64,000 bases of DNA, from the NCBI GenBank assembly GCA_037043235.1, contig JAWRVZ010000042.1, positions 4,156,501-4,220,500 of the forward strand, written 5' to 3'. The notes below the pieces were generated by a model, which was not told the DNA's origin, did not search any database, and saw only the letters and a program-made list of their open reading frames with translations. The position numbers and the translations under genes are program-made. Below are positions 38,696-50,258 of this stretch, piece after piece; the stretch's first letter is position 1; each line of letters begins with the position of its first letter. The stretch is from Rhodeus uyekii. Its lineage: Eukaryota; Chordata; Actinopteri; Cypriniformes; Acheilognathidae.

Positions 38696-39402
38696 ACACC
38701 TTCCCTCAGTGATGGTTCTGACCTCTTCTAATGCTGCAGATTGTTCACCTTGCTACTTACCTGTTTTTTGTTTCTGACTACTAGCTACTACTGATACCTC
38801 ATCCGAGTTGATCTCCAGTTATCCAAATAATCTTCCAGTCATCCATCATCTCAATACTGTTCCCTAATGTGTGTGCTGCAACTTTTCTGTGAGACAAAGT
38901 CAACAATACAGGTCTATCTCATCTGCAAATAAAGTATCATCTTTTACCTCTGTATGGTTTGTGTTTCTGCCATATCTGCAAATAAATCTACCTGTTTGAG
39001 TTTTACCTCAGTTCGGGTCATTGGCTCAAAGCCTGAGTGGTCTGAGAAGACTAAATAAGATGAGCACAGCAAGATTTTCGGAATACTCACCTGAAGACTT
39101 TTTTCTCTTCGTTTCACAAGATGGCAGTCCCCTGGAAGACTCTGATTGTGTTCAAAATCTCCCCCTATTCCCTCACTCACTATTCACTGCATTACTCCGC
39201 TTGAAGTAGTAATTGAAAACGAGTGAGCGGATTTGGACACTGAGTGTGCCATAAGGGCTGCCGCTTTTGCTTATTTTGTGCTCGCTGTTAATCATTATTA
39301 ATAATTATTTGAAATTCAGCAAACTGCCAGCTTCTGTAGATATGAAAATACAGTGGAGTTCACTTATCTCGAGTCATGGTTAACTCGCCAATACTATTAT
39401 GT

Positions 39403-40225
39403 AGGGACTTGGAAATCCGCCGATTCAGCAGCGGACATTTTCTCCAATCTACCCGGTACGCAAGATCCGGGATCGCTCAGGGGCGCGCTATACAAACCAG
39501 CGGTTTTGATTGGTTTGTAGGGGGAATTCCGCCGGGATTCCTCGATATGATGTCATAGGAATACCCATTCACATGGTACACTTCGAAAATTTCCGAAGTT
39601 GCAATCCTGCTTGAAGTTATCCGCGTCTGAAATTTTGTATTGACTTTGTACCCTTCAAAAACATTGATCGAACTTTTAAAAGATATTCAAAGATAGGTGG
39701 ACCGTTAGATTATCTTCTTTTTTAATATTTTGGTAAGTTTCATTGCAGTCCAAAGGCTGTAATGTACTTTTTGAAGCTTCGGAAGCTTCGGATGACGACC
39801 TGTGCTGAACGACGAACCATCATGGCGGCTTATGAAAAGCTTATGAAAAGCTAGAAATTGGTTGCAGATTTTGCTAAAATATACTGTCTTAAATATTTTG
39901 TAAAACAAATTTATAGCTACATATGACTAAATAAACGTCTGTAGACATGATTTCTGGTTGCAGGCTAATTATTTAACTTTTGAATCGATTGAAGGCCATA
40001 GAGTTATGATAGACCATAATTCTTGATCACAAGATTTTCCCTTTGTCTCATTTAATTACATTAAAACAATAGGGGCGATTTCAGAATATTCAAAATTTGA
40101 TATCTCTGGACTGGGTTGATCAAATTTGACAAATGAGGTGTCTTTTTTCTGTTAAAACTTGCTGCTTTTGATGGAATGATTTAAAATGTGATTTAGTCAT
40201 TTTGAAAAAAATGTCCAAGTCTCTA
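39403..40225. mobile_element. Nested hAT-like element, about 823 bp
   Basis: It sits inside the Tigger element. TATTATGT is present on both sides (39395-39402 and 40226-40233), while the undisturbed host sequence in copy a has this once. Ends read (T)AGGGACTTGGA and, complemented, TAGAGACTTGGA. These fit the hAT terminal rule (T/C)A(A/G)NG with a 7-8 bp target duplication. No transposase seen. Confidence 0.75.
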
Positions 40226-40517
40226 TATTATGTCGACGATTTTGAAGTGGAACCGCCAAACTCCCTATTTGTCTCAGTATTTTCTTGTTGGTTATGTCGA
40301 TTCCTTAATGTCGCCGAAATCTAGTATCTCGAGCATAAATGAGAGAAAATTATCCACTTTACATGGGTATTTCGTGACTCATGAGCGTACCTCGTTCTCT
40401 GAGTTTGCGTTGCAGGTGCAGCGCGCGCTCACTTCAAGGACAGTTCACTCACGTTGATCTGAGGGATAACACACTGCAGGTATTCTGTGTTTTTTTTTCA
40501 GTGGTTTTTTCAGTGTT

Positions 40518-40760
40518 TCAGTGGTTCACAAATACACGAGCAACAAACCTTCCCGTCAATGGTTCCTTGCTGATGGAGAAGGCGGACATTCTTGCTGCAA
40601 AGAATTTGACTTGACTTTAAAGCAAATCCGGGGTGGCTGAATCGTTTTAAAAAGAGGCACAACATTGTCTTTAAAGTGATTTGTGGAGAGAGCGCAGCGG
40701 TTAAACAGAAGCAAGTGGTTCGGGGATTAAGAATCAAATGCGCACCGTGCTGGATGAGAC
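40518..40760 (+). pseudogene. Tigger-type transposase relic (CENP-B-like DNA-binding domain)
   Basis: One frame reads NARATNLPVNGSL-like residues and LLMEKADILAAKNLT (to about 40614). After a stop and frame change it continues as GWLNRFKKRHNIVFK and VICGESAAV (about 40629-40695). This is the characteristic CENP-B/Tigger second helix-turn-helix region. The DDE catalytic domain is absent. The relic is dead but diagnostic for the family. Confidence 0.75.
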
Positions 40761-41616
40761 TCTGAACATTTCAACCGATCGCTTCATCAAACAAATCGCG
40801 GCAACACTGTTGTGTAAAAAAACACCAAAACACGAGCATCTACATTCTCATTTAATCTCGTTTTTCTCATTTACATCATGTACATCAATACATTTTAATT
40901 TTTCTTTCTCTTACTACAACACACGGTTTGGTTTCACTTTTATAAGAAATACAACCGGCAGGTTTCAAACCCGTCAACACTGAATCGGGCTGTCAGAGCA
41001 GTCGGGTGGCTCACTGCCGGAGTGAAGCAGTGTGTTTGCTTCAAACGTCATTTTCACGTGACTTGACGTAATGATACAGGCTCCGAAGCAATGGTTCATT
41101 GCAAAGCTCGTTCGAGTTTGAAGCAAGCTTCGGAGCGTCGGTGTCAGACGTAACATCACTACAATACGCACCATTGCCACTTGCAGCCGCTCAAAATGTG
41201 TTTTTTAGAAAAATTAGGTGAAATTGAATAATTTTCCGCGGCACACCTGACGATCACTCTCCATCACTCTGACAGGTGCGCTGATTGGCTGTCTGACCTG
41301 TCAATCATGCAAGAAAGCGTGATTGGCTGTGCTGCCATGAAGGCGGGCTCTTCTCTTAAAGGGACGAGCGAGGGACTGTTTTTTCTTTCTTTTTCTTCTG
41401 ATTCTGACTTTCTTATTGCTTTCTAATTGCGTGAATTTCACGCACAAGCACTGTGTACGGATTATCTGCGTCTGAGGGTTATATGTGGGGAAATCGGTAA
41501 TATATATGTAAGGGTTTTATGTTAATATATGTAATATATGGGTTATCTCGCGAAACGGTTATCTCGATGCTTTTTCCCGACCCCCGACGCCGTCGACATA
41601 ACCGAACTCCACTGTA

Positions 41617-42900
41617 TTTATCTTTTTTTCTGTCATGGAAACTAGCATGTATAAACCTTAATCAAACAATGTAATAGTTAACTTAAAAATGAATTTATAC
41701 CTGCATATTATGCTGTAGCCACATTGGAACAGCAGTATGGAAAATGGATGGATGGATGGAGGATCCAGCTGTGGGCGGAATCTTCTGATCAGACGTGGGA
41801 ATTCAGCTGCCGTGATCCTCACAGTGCTTTATGGATATTCTCTAGCTGTTGAGCATACATTGGTTAGTGCATTGTGAGATTGAATGAGTGCACTCGATAC
41901 CATCTCCTCAAAAAGTTCTTCAAGCTCTGCCACCTGATGTTCTGGAGTGACGGCAATCTAAAGACCTGTTTTTGGAGTGAGCTGAATCTCCACCTGTTTT
42001 GATTACTTTCAGGTGATAGCGAGAGCAATCATCTGCACACTGGCACAGTATTTGAATTATGTATTGTAGCTATGAGTGCCTCGCCATTCACAGTTGGAGA
42101 TATAGAAGATTATGCCATCGGCACTCAGCCGCACCTTCCCCAGTCCACAACCACCATCCATGCCTTGAACTCCTCCCTACACGTTCCTCATTCTTCATGC
42201 CAACCATGAATTCCGAGCCAGTGCCAAAGCTCACCAAGGAAGGTGGGCTCAAGTGAGACCAACTCAGACCTAGAACCTGCAGAGTCTGTCCAAGTGTTTG
42301 AGCCAGCCCCATTGTCCATCCTGGAACTCAAGCCTGAACCAGTGTTTGTCCCAGACCGCGAACCTGCACTTGTCATGAGCCCACAGCAGACCTAGTGCTG
42401 AAACCTGCCAATATGACCAGATGTGTTCTCTAAAACGGAATTACAGAATATCCATTGATTGCACACACCTGCACCTCATCATCATGGCAGTCAACTCCCT
42501 ACATACGCACACATCCAACAGTTCAACGTCTGACCTATGATGTACACAGGGCTACTGTTCTTGACTCTGCGTATTTCTACTATACCCTGTGATTCTTCCT
42601 CTGCTCCATCTCTATGAATCTCCAAGAAGATTACTCCTGCCTACTACATTGCTTTACTTCTCTGGAAGTCCTGCTATGTGTGTGTCACCATCTTCTATCA
42701 CTCTCCACCACCATGTCATCCTGTAAGCCTGTTCACTCCAAGATCCTCCATAACAACCTGCTTCAATCTTCTTGCTTTATTTACAAACTGTTTAGTAAAT
42801 GTGATTCTCTTGTGCGAGTATATGTCTGTAAAAATATGTAAAGAAGTCAAAACAGCGGCAGGAATCCCTCCATCACACACAAAAACTAAGATCTGCTAAA
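41617..42900 (+). other. Possible retroelement gag-like debris
   Basis: A short frame across 42205-42400 is rich in Glu-Pro and Pro-Glu pairs after a 'SEPVPKLTKEGGL' segment, as in low-complexity gag tails of fish LTR elements. The rest is unassigned. Two stretches of (ATGG)n-like repeat lie near 41740-41760. Evidence is weak. Confidence 0.3.
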
Positions 42901-44276
42901 AGGAGATGCGGTTCTGATGCATTTAACAAACTGTGATGAGCATATAATAGTTTTAGATGTCTTTGGTCTATGTTGTGTTCATATATCATTTGAACCGCAC
43001 CAGAGTTCATTTGGATGTGGACCGAGACCCATTTTTTTTACCGGTTTTGATCTCGGTCTGCTTGTTTGGTGGTACCAGGGATCAGGGTTTTCACTAACAG
43101 AGAAATAACACCAGGGTTAGTTTTAATTGCACCAAACATACAAGTGTGAGCACACCTTTAGGAACCATATTATTGTACTTTACTACTTGCATTAAATAAA
43201 TTCAGACTAATTGATTAAACATGATTGAAATGATTGTAAAATTGTTAAATGGGTGATTGTAAAAGTCACCCATTTAATATGTTTGCGTAGATATTGAAAT
43301 TAAAAGACTCTATTTATATGATGTATATCATTCTACAGCTGTAATAACAAGTATATAGTGAAGAATCAGGTATTCTAACATTGGCTTTCATGTGCAATGT
43401 GTACTGTATATGTGATGCAAGATCTGCTGTTATTGTGAGTGTCAGCTGCAGGTCTGGGTGTAAAAATAGCCTGATCTCTTCCATCCCCACAGGAGGCTTC
43501 CAGCACTGCAAACATCACGCCATACGCCATTCGGGGGTTCCCATATGGCCCAGTGTAATCATGACACATATCAAGTGAACCCTAGACTAGTTCCTTGGAC
43601 ATTTTGAACATACTCAAGACCATGACATGATGGGGTTTTGTTATATTTCTGACATGTCAAATCCTGAAAAATTATGCTTGAACTGTATTAAAACAATTAC
43701 AAGGTAACACTTTACAACAAGGTTCCATTTGTTAACATTAGTTAACTACATTAATTAACATGCAACTAACAATGAAAAATACTTCTAATGTATGTATTAT
43801 CTTAGTTAATATTAATTTAAATTTGATAATGTGTCCTTATTTTGTATCTATTTCTAAGAATCCAGAATCATGGTGTAGTATTAACTCACTGATAGTTAAT
43901 GATTAACTGAGCACATAGTAAAGACATATCAGCAATTATTTATGCAGAAGTTAAGCTTGTAAAGATTATGGACATTTGAAGGAGAAATCAGCAGAAGTAA
44001 GGCAAAAATATATGGTTAACTGAATTTACAGTTTAGGGTTACACTTTATTTATGGTCCACTTTAGACATCCTACTTACTAAGCACATGTGCCACTACATG
44101 TCAACTAACTATAATTAGACTTACTATTAGTAAACTGTTAAGTTTAGGATTAGTAGAATGCTTTAACCTGTGTTAACACATTATTGCCTGGTTTCACAGA
44201 TAAGGCTTAAGCATAGTCCAGTTTAATAGCAGCTATTTTAACTGAAAGCGACTTGCACTGGCATGTCTTAAAATAT

Positions 44277-44850
44277 TGTCAGGGTTCTGTCACTTCGGTC
44301 GGGTTTTCTATTGTTTCTGTGACAGAGCTCTTATACATTGTCGTGTCTTTGTGCCGAGCATTCTCGTGTCGCGCGCTCTCTTGTTTGTGAAATGTGTTGT
44401 GTGCGGGACGTGGTGTTCGATATTTTTAAATTTAGTTTTTGTGCTGAGATTTGGACATTCATGCTCCATGTGTTTGTCCTCTGTTGTTAGCACACAAGAC
44501 GAGTGTTTGCTTGTGCTCGTGCGCTTTTGTTACGTCATGTGAGTGGGTTAGGGTTAGCACTCTCTTGTCCGCATGAGTTGCGTTCTGTGTAGTATGTTTA
44601 CATCGGCCGCGTGCTTTCATTTGCTTGTGTTGTGAGCAGTCTGTGTTTCACTGGCTGCATGCTGTCTTGTTCTGTGTGGACACACGGCTTATGAGTGTTC
44701 TCGTGTCTTGTCATTGTGTTACCCCACATGTCTTGTTCCCTCATTATTGTTTGATTTACCCCACCTTTTCTCCCTCATTCTCCCAGCCTCGTGTTCTCTA
44801 TTTATTCCATTGTTGTTTTCTGTCACGTGCTGCTTCGTTGTCTAATGTCC
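44277..44850 (+). mobile_element. LTR, plus orientation, right-truncated
   Basis: It starts TGTCAGGGTTCTGTCACTTC and follows the solo LTR at 8258-9019 block by block: 'gtgacagagctct', 'cgtgtctttgtg', 'gtgtgcggg', 'cttgttccct'. It stops near 44850, about 170 bp before the expected end. The frame at 44625-45578 that starts inside it is spurious. Confidence 0.75.
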
Positions 44851-45689
44851 AGGGGCCAAGAACGGGGGCGTGTCCAAGGAGGTGCAGGTGGGGTCAGGGG
44901 CCATGTCCTGGGAGGTGTCTAGGGAGGTGCTGGGGGAACAGGGCACCAGGGTGTCAGGGAAGTCAGGGTGGTGCCGGGAAAAAAACTCCCCAGTCGGCTG
45001 TGCCTCCTTCTCCCCACCCGCCCTCGGAGTTCCTTCACCCCACCCGCCCTCAGAGTTCCTCCCCCCCCCCCCCCCCCCCCCCGGATGGTACTTGGGGACG
45101 GTGCAGGAGTTGGAGAGGCGCCGGCAGGGCGAGGTGCTCGGGAGGCGCCAGCAGGGCGAGGTGCTCGGGAGGCGCTGGCAGGGGTTCCGGGAGGTCTGGG
45201 TTTCTGGGAGGTCCTGGAAAGCCGGCGGCGGTTCTGGGAGGTCCAGGAAGGACGACCGGCTCTGGGAGGTCCTTGAAGGCCGACGGTGGCTCTGGAAGGT
45301 CCTGGAAGGCTGGCGGCGGGACGGGCCACGGCAGCTCTTGCACTGGCGGCGGCGGCGGGACGGGCCACGGAGGCTCGGGGAAACTGGTCAACGGCCGCTC
45401 GGGGAAACAGTTCAACGGTCGGCTGGGCCGCGAAGCTCGGAAGCGCTGGTACAGGCGCTTTCTGAAACTCAACGGGCGCAGAGGTGGGCAGCAGAGCTGT
45501 GAGCGCGAACGCAGCTCAACCAGCGAGACGGACTGGTCCGAGCTGCACTCCAGTGGGCGCAGAGTGCTCCCCACGTGAAGCGGGCGTTGTGGCAGAGTAG
45601 CGCGCTGTCGCTGCAGGAGAGGTGGGAAACTTCATAGCAGCTTTCTTGTCTTGTGGGCGACAAAAAAAAAGCTCAGTCGGTATTTCTGT
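44851..45689 (-). mobile_element. GC-rich, proline-rich retroelement internal fragment
   Basis: A long open frame at 45050-45574 (-) encodes a Pro/Leu-rich protein with repeats such as FPEPPWPVPPPP and APPEHLALPAP. I recall this composition from gag-proximal parts of cyprinid LTR elements, not from a host gene. The DNA strongly exceeds the surroundings in GC. It carries a 26-bp tandem near 45013-45060, a 22-C run at 45061-45082 and a 30-bp tandem at 45110-45186. Long frames in other phases are side effects of this composition. Confidence 0.5.
45061..45082. repeat. Poly(C) run of 22
   Basis: Uninterrupted C homopolymer; an assembly-length error is possible here and would change the reading frame across it. 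Confidence 0.95.
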
Positions 45690-45997
45690 TAGGCACCGGG
45701 TGCAGGTGTGAGATGAAGAGAAGCCAAGAGACGATAGTTCAAACCAAAACACTTTAATTAATAAAGGCGAAACAAAAAGGCACGCGATGGTGCAAAAACT
45801 CAAAGCTCGGAGGGAGAATAACGAGACACACATGTACTACCACCTAACATGGACAAATACCGACAAGGGAAACGTAAGGGTTTAAAAACATGAGGACTAA
45901 TACTGAACAGCTGAACGACAAACAAGGTAATCAACTAACAAGATAACTATGGCAACACATGAGGGACAAACAAGAGGATCATGACAGGATTGTGACA
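45690..45997 (-). mobile_element. LTR, minus orientation
   Basis: On the minus strand it starts TGTCACAATCC (at 45997) and ends 'caccCGGTGCCTAACA' (at about 45690). An 'attaataaag' block lies near 45756-45766. It is joined on its 3' side to the Pro-rich internal DNA. The 5 bp flanking it (45998-46002) do not match the 5 bp before 44277, so the two LTRs are not the ends of one insertion. Confidence 0.65.
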
Positions 45998-47223
45998 GCT
46001 TTATTGGTTGTTACTTTACATTCTGAGCTATACACTCAGTAACATTATGCCTCATTTTGGTATTGATGAAATCTCTGTGACATTTATGCTCTGACCTGAT
46101 AATAATCCCAAACAATTAATAGTGTTTTCCAGTGAAATACTCATCCCCTCACAACCCAAATACAGGGTCATCAGCTGCGGCCTGATGCTGCAATTAAAGA
46201 AGACGAGCTATTTCTGCCTAATGATGTTTGTCAGATGGGCAGAGGATGTGTCTTTGTTAAAGTGTAGCCTCCAGTCGTGTCTGTACAGCCCTCGGTGTAG
46301 AAGGGCTTGCTTTAATTGGGTGTAGAGAGAATGAATCTGACTGTGATTTAACCGAGAAATGATTTGAAGACTTAAATGCATGTTGCTAGAAATACAGGTT
46401 CTTTTTTAAGCGCATGTCATCAGGTGACACTGAAGTAGAATTTTAATTAAGTCAAAACACAAGAGTCTTTAAGGAATATTCTTGGTGATCTTTAACTTAG
46501 CGTCTAAGAGCAGCATTTGTGGCATGCAGACGATTATCACATACAATTATTTTGACTCCTCACTTTTTCTTAAAGAGGTCTTGACATTAATCAAATTCTC
46601 TTAGGTCTTTTGGCATTTAAGAGGTCATTGTTTTACAAGTATAAAAAGAGCATTTGTTGAAACGGCTCATTTTCTACTTCCTCCACTTTGTGATTTCATA
46701 CTGTGGTACATATGTGCATTTGACCGCCTCTGCAACAACACATCAATGTCTACTCAAATGTATATTTATTGATGCGATGATGTTAGATATTATTAACACT
46801 GACAAGTCTTAAAAGAGCACCAAAACGAACACACTATAACCGAAAAGGGTTATATTAAAACAATAAAAAGGCATGTTAAGACTCCTTTAAAACAAATACT
46901 AAGGGGGAACACTTGTGAAATAAGTGCACTGAATTGTGTTAAATGTGCAATTAAAGTGTGGTACCTAGATTGTGTTAGCTAGGAGATGTATGATGCAGAA
47001 TATCCAAGAGAGGTACTTTAAACACAGGCGAGAATACAAGGGAAGAATAACACTAGAAACTATGAAACAGGCAGCTAAATGGAAGGAAAACACAGGAAAC
47101 AAAAATACATGAACAAATACACAATGAAATAAAACGGAACAGACCTTAAAAAATATTACTTTAAAAACTGTACTTGCAGATAATTTGATATTAAGTGTAC
47201 TTAAAGAGAATAATCCAAATTAT

Positions 47224-47290
47224 GCTTGTGAGAAAGCAAAAAAACAATGTAAAGCTAATTAAAGCAATCTGTTATGGGGATAATAAATGA
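47224..47290 (+). repeat. Local repeat unit, copy 1
   Basis: About 67 bp with the core ACAATGTAAAGCTAATTAAA, then 'gcaatctgttatggggataa'. An almost identical unit lies at 50190-50258. It has no known family that I recognise. Confidence 0.8.
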
Positions 47291-50189
47291 AGTTGTAGTT
47301 AAACACTTTCATTACCTTGTTTCTTAAAATGCCCCATTATGCTTCTCCAGATATTACCTTTCATGAAGTGTGTAATATAGCTGGGTGTCAATGTAAAATG
47401 TCTGCAAAGTTTTCAAGATTAAAGTGCACGATAAAAAAAGAATCAATTCTGAACTGTCAAAACAAGTCATCATTCCAATCTCACTTCTGTAATATCCATG
47501 CGGAACAGAGTAATACATTTGCATAATGCCCGTCTACAATCATTGGTGGCTCATGATCAACATGCACTTTGACTCGTCTTCAAACACTGTAGCTGATTTG
47601 TGTTGTTTACATGTTGAGATAATGCTGTTTTCTGCTCTGGAAAAGCAAATTCTCTTTGTAAATACTTGCAGGTTAACTCACATTATTCCTGTCTTACTGA
47701 AATAGCTAATGCTAATCAGCTGTGGGCAGCGATTACCTATAACTGTGTCAATCAATGCAGATTGCCTGTTGTTCTTACTTCATTAAGTAATGATAAAGGA
47801 TTGAGCTAGGTTTGTTTTACAAACTTACATTGTTACATGTTACATTGGTTATTCACCTCAGTGCTCAGTTAATGTATGCACCCTTATTGATACAGTTAAT
47901 ACTATAGTTTAGACATGTACAGCATTATAAACTCATTTATTTGTTGATTGGCTTGTTCATACTGATGGTGAGGAATTACTGTTGTAACAGCTCTTAATGT
48001 AAGACAAACTGAGGCACGTTCTGCTCGAGTTGTCCTTGTGATGGAGGTTTGGGTTGAATAATTTGATCTTCCAATGTTTCATCATTGGAGTCATGCTAGA
48101 AATGATATGGTAAAATTCTCTGGACAGTGTGTACAATCGCTGAGCTTTAGGAAGCCTCCGGAGCTGAAGTTCAGCTATGGTAATGAGCGTTTAGCTTCTG
48201 AAACATGCTGTAAGTGGTAGACCAATCATAGCAGACTGGGCCATCTGGCCAATCAGAGCAGAGCAGGCTCGCAGAAAGGACGGATATAGAGGGACTGAAT
48301 CTTTGGACGAGTAGTTTTAGAGTCTTTGAGAAATGAGGTGATGATTAATGTATATTATGGGAAGATGAAAGTGATGCATGACCTTTGATACATGTAAACC
48401 TGTTGTAAGAGACCTGCAAAACTAAATTAGGAACCTTTATGAAAGCAATTTAAAGTAAATTTTAAATCATGTTTTTAAATGTTCTCACACTTTACACTTA
48501 TTTTGACGCGTTGAGTATCATACTGAAGCAATAGTGTGTGAAGTTATTATATTTTAAATTTACCATTTGCCATACAAGTTTCAATAGAAATTACTGTACA
48601 TTAAAGTGTATTTTTAGTTTGCCGTAAGTGCTTGTCAGTATATTCTGCAGTTCACTTTAACCATATTTCAAAGACCATATTAACCATATTTTCAAAGAAA
48701 GTATGAAATTACTAGACGTCACTAGAAATTACTATTACTTATTAGATGTACTTAAGTCCCATTTAACTAATTAAATTTAATATAAATGTAAACTATAACA
48801 CATTTTCATTTAATTGCAATTAACATTCAACTAAGTGTCTGAAAAAATTAAAATAGTGCTCTTTTTAAAAGTATGCTAAAATGTACTTCTTTTTTCACAA
48901 GGAAATCTTAAAGTTGAAGTGTGCAATTTAACACTGTAACTTCAGCTTGATTGCAGACAGACAGGAAGATCAATCACAAACTGACAGAACATACAAACAA
49001 GTGCTAACTAAAAATGAGAGTGGGCAAACACTGAGTGAAGGTCAGCAACAAATATACACATGGTGATGAACTCTGTAACGTGACGTGTGTTCATCGAGAC
49101 AAAAAGACTGAATGAAAACAGACTTAAAATCTGTGTGGTGGGAGGGTGTGAGAATTCTCAAGTGACACTAAATGGAATTGCAAAAACAATGACCGTTTCA
49201 AACGGGTTTCAAGAACACTAGCTGCTATTCCATTGTCAGACCAAACCGCTCTCATTGCTTAACCATACAATCCCGTGCCAATGTGCCCCAGCCGGTACGT
49301 ATATGCTTTCATTCTTCATATAACCAAGCTTTTCAGAATGGCCTTGGTAACACAAGAACAGACAATATACCAACCGTGCTGTACCAAGCTCAAGTGGAAA
49401 TATAACTGGAAACGTTCCTTGTCGTTCTGAGAACCATTCGATCCGATGGTGGAAAAACGGTTATATAGTCCCACCCAAAACTCATGCTATTGGTTGTTTC
49501 AGTTTGCCAATGATGGTCTGATTGAGGTATTTTGAAAGTACCTCAGGGACAAAGTGTTCACACTTTCATGGGAATCAACCAACAAATAGCTTGCTTATAG
49601 CTTCCTCTGCATGTTAATCTTTAGTCGAGAGTACTGAAAATATTACACACATCAACTCCACAGAGACTGTCATTCTGCGCAGACTGGGGAAGCTGTAGAA
49701 AGACACCCGGAGGTCTATTTCCTGTGGCGATGCACTTTTTGTTTCTAATCTCAACCTGGAAACTGCTAGACATCAGCATGTGGAACAGATGGACTTGGTT
49801 GTTTTTATTCTCACCCTCAGCTGGTGTAGAACCCACCCGAGGATTCACATTAGCTCAAGCACAGCTTAGTAGCTGATCTGAGGCCAGATCTCAGGACACA
49901 TAGTCTCTCAGTACAACGGCCAGCGTTTGACCCCACAGGCTGGCCAACCGCTCCGTCCCAGTGCACGTGTCTGCTTTACTCTGTTCCTGGATGTGTCGGC
50001 CCGTAGACGCAAGAGTGATGGGCTGCGTGCAGTGTGTGGCTGTTCTATGTTTAGCAGCACTCTCAAAAGCCCTCCTGCTGTTTTAGACGGTCACAAAAAT
50101 AGATCTACACCGCAGCGTTATTGTTTCTCTACTCCCAGGCCAGTTTGAGGTAGAGCTGTTTGCTTATGCTGGCATGTTCTCTAATTTCT

Positions 50190-50258
50190 GCCTGTGAGGG
50201 AGCATAAAAAACAATGTAAAGCTAATTAAAGCAATCTGCTATGGGAATAATAAATAAA
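50190..50258 (+). repeat. Local repeat unit, copy 2
   Basis: It differs from copy 1 by only a few substitutions and one small indel: 'gcctgtgagggagcat', ACAATGTAAAGCTAATTAAA, 'gcaatctgctatgggaataa'. It lies 3 kb away in the same orientation. Confidence 0.8.

Larger units (their letters stand above)
39351..41614 (+). mobile_element. Tigger/pogo-type element, family 1 copy c, with nested insertion
   Basis: Flanked by TA at 39349-39350 and 41615-41616. Left end CAGTGGAGTTCACTTATCTC; right end complemented CAGTGGAGTTCGGTTATGTC. The span is 2264 bp, of which about 823 bp (39403-40225) is a later insertion. It carries a transposase relic at about 40518-40760, which places this family in the pogo/Tigger group. 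Confidence 0.88.

Noticed and set aside
44625..45578. 317-aa open frame on the plus strand with Gly/Arg/Ser-rich C-terminus
   Set aside because: It begins inside an LTR, crosses the LTR junction and a 22-C run, and its composition mirrors the Pro-rich frame on the other strand. It is a GC-driven artefact.
44277..45997. A single intact LTR retrotransposon
   Set aside because: The two LTRs are of different families and opposite orientation and lack matching target duplications.
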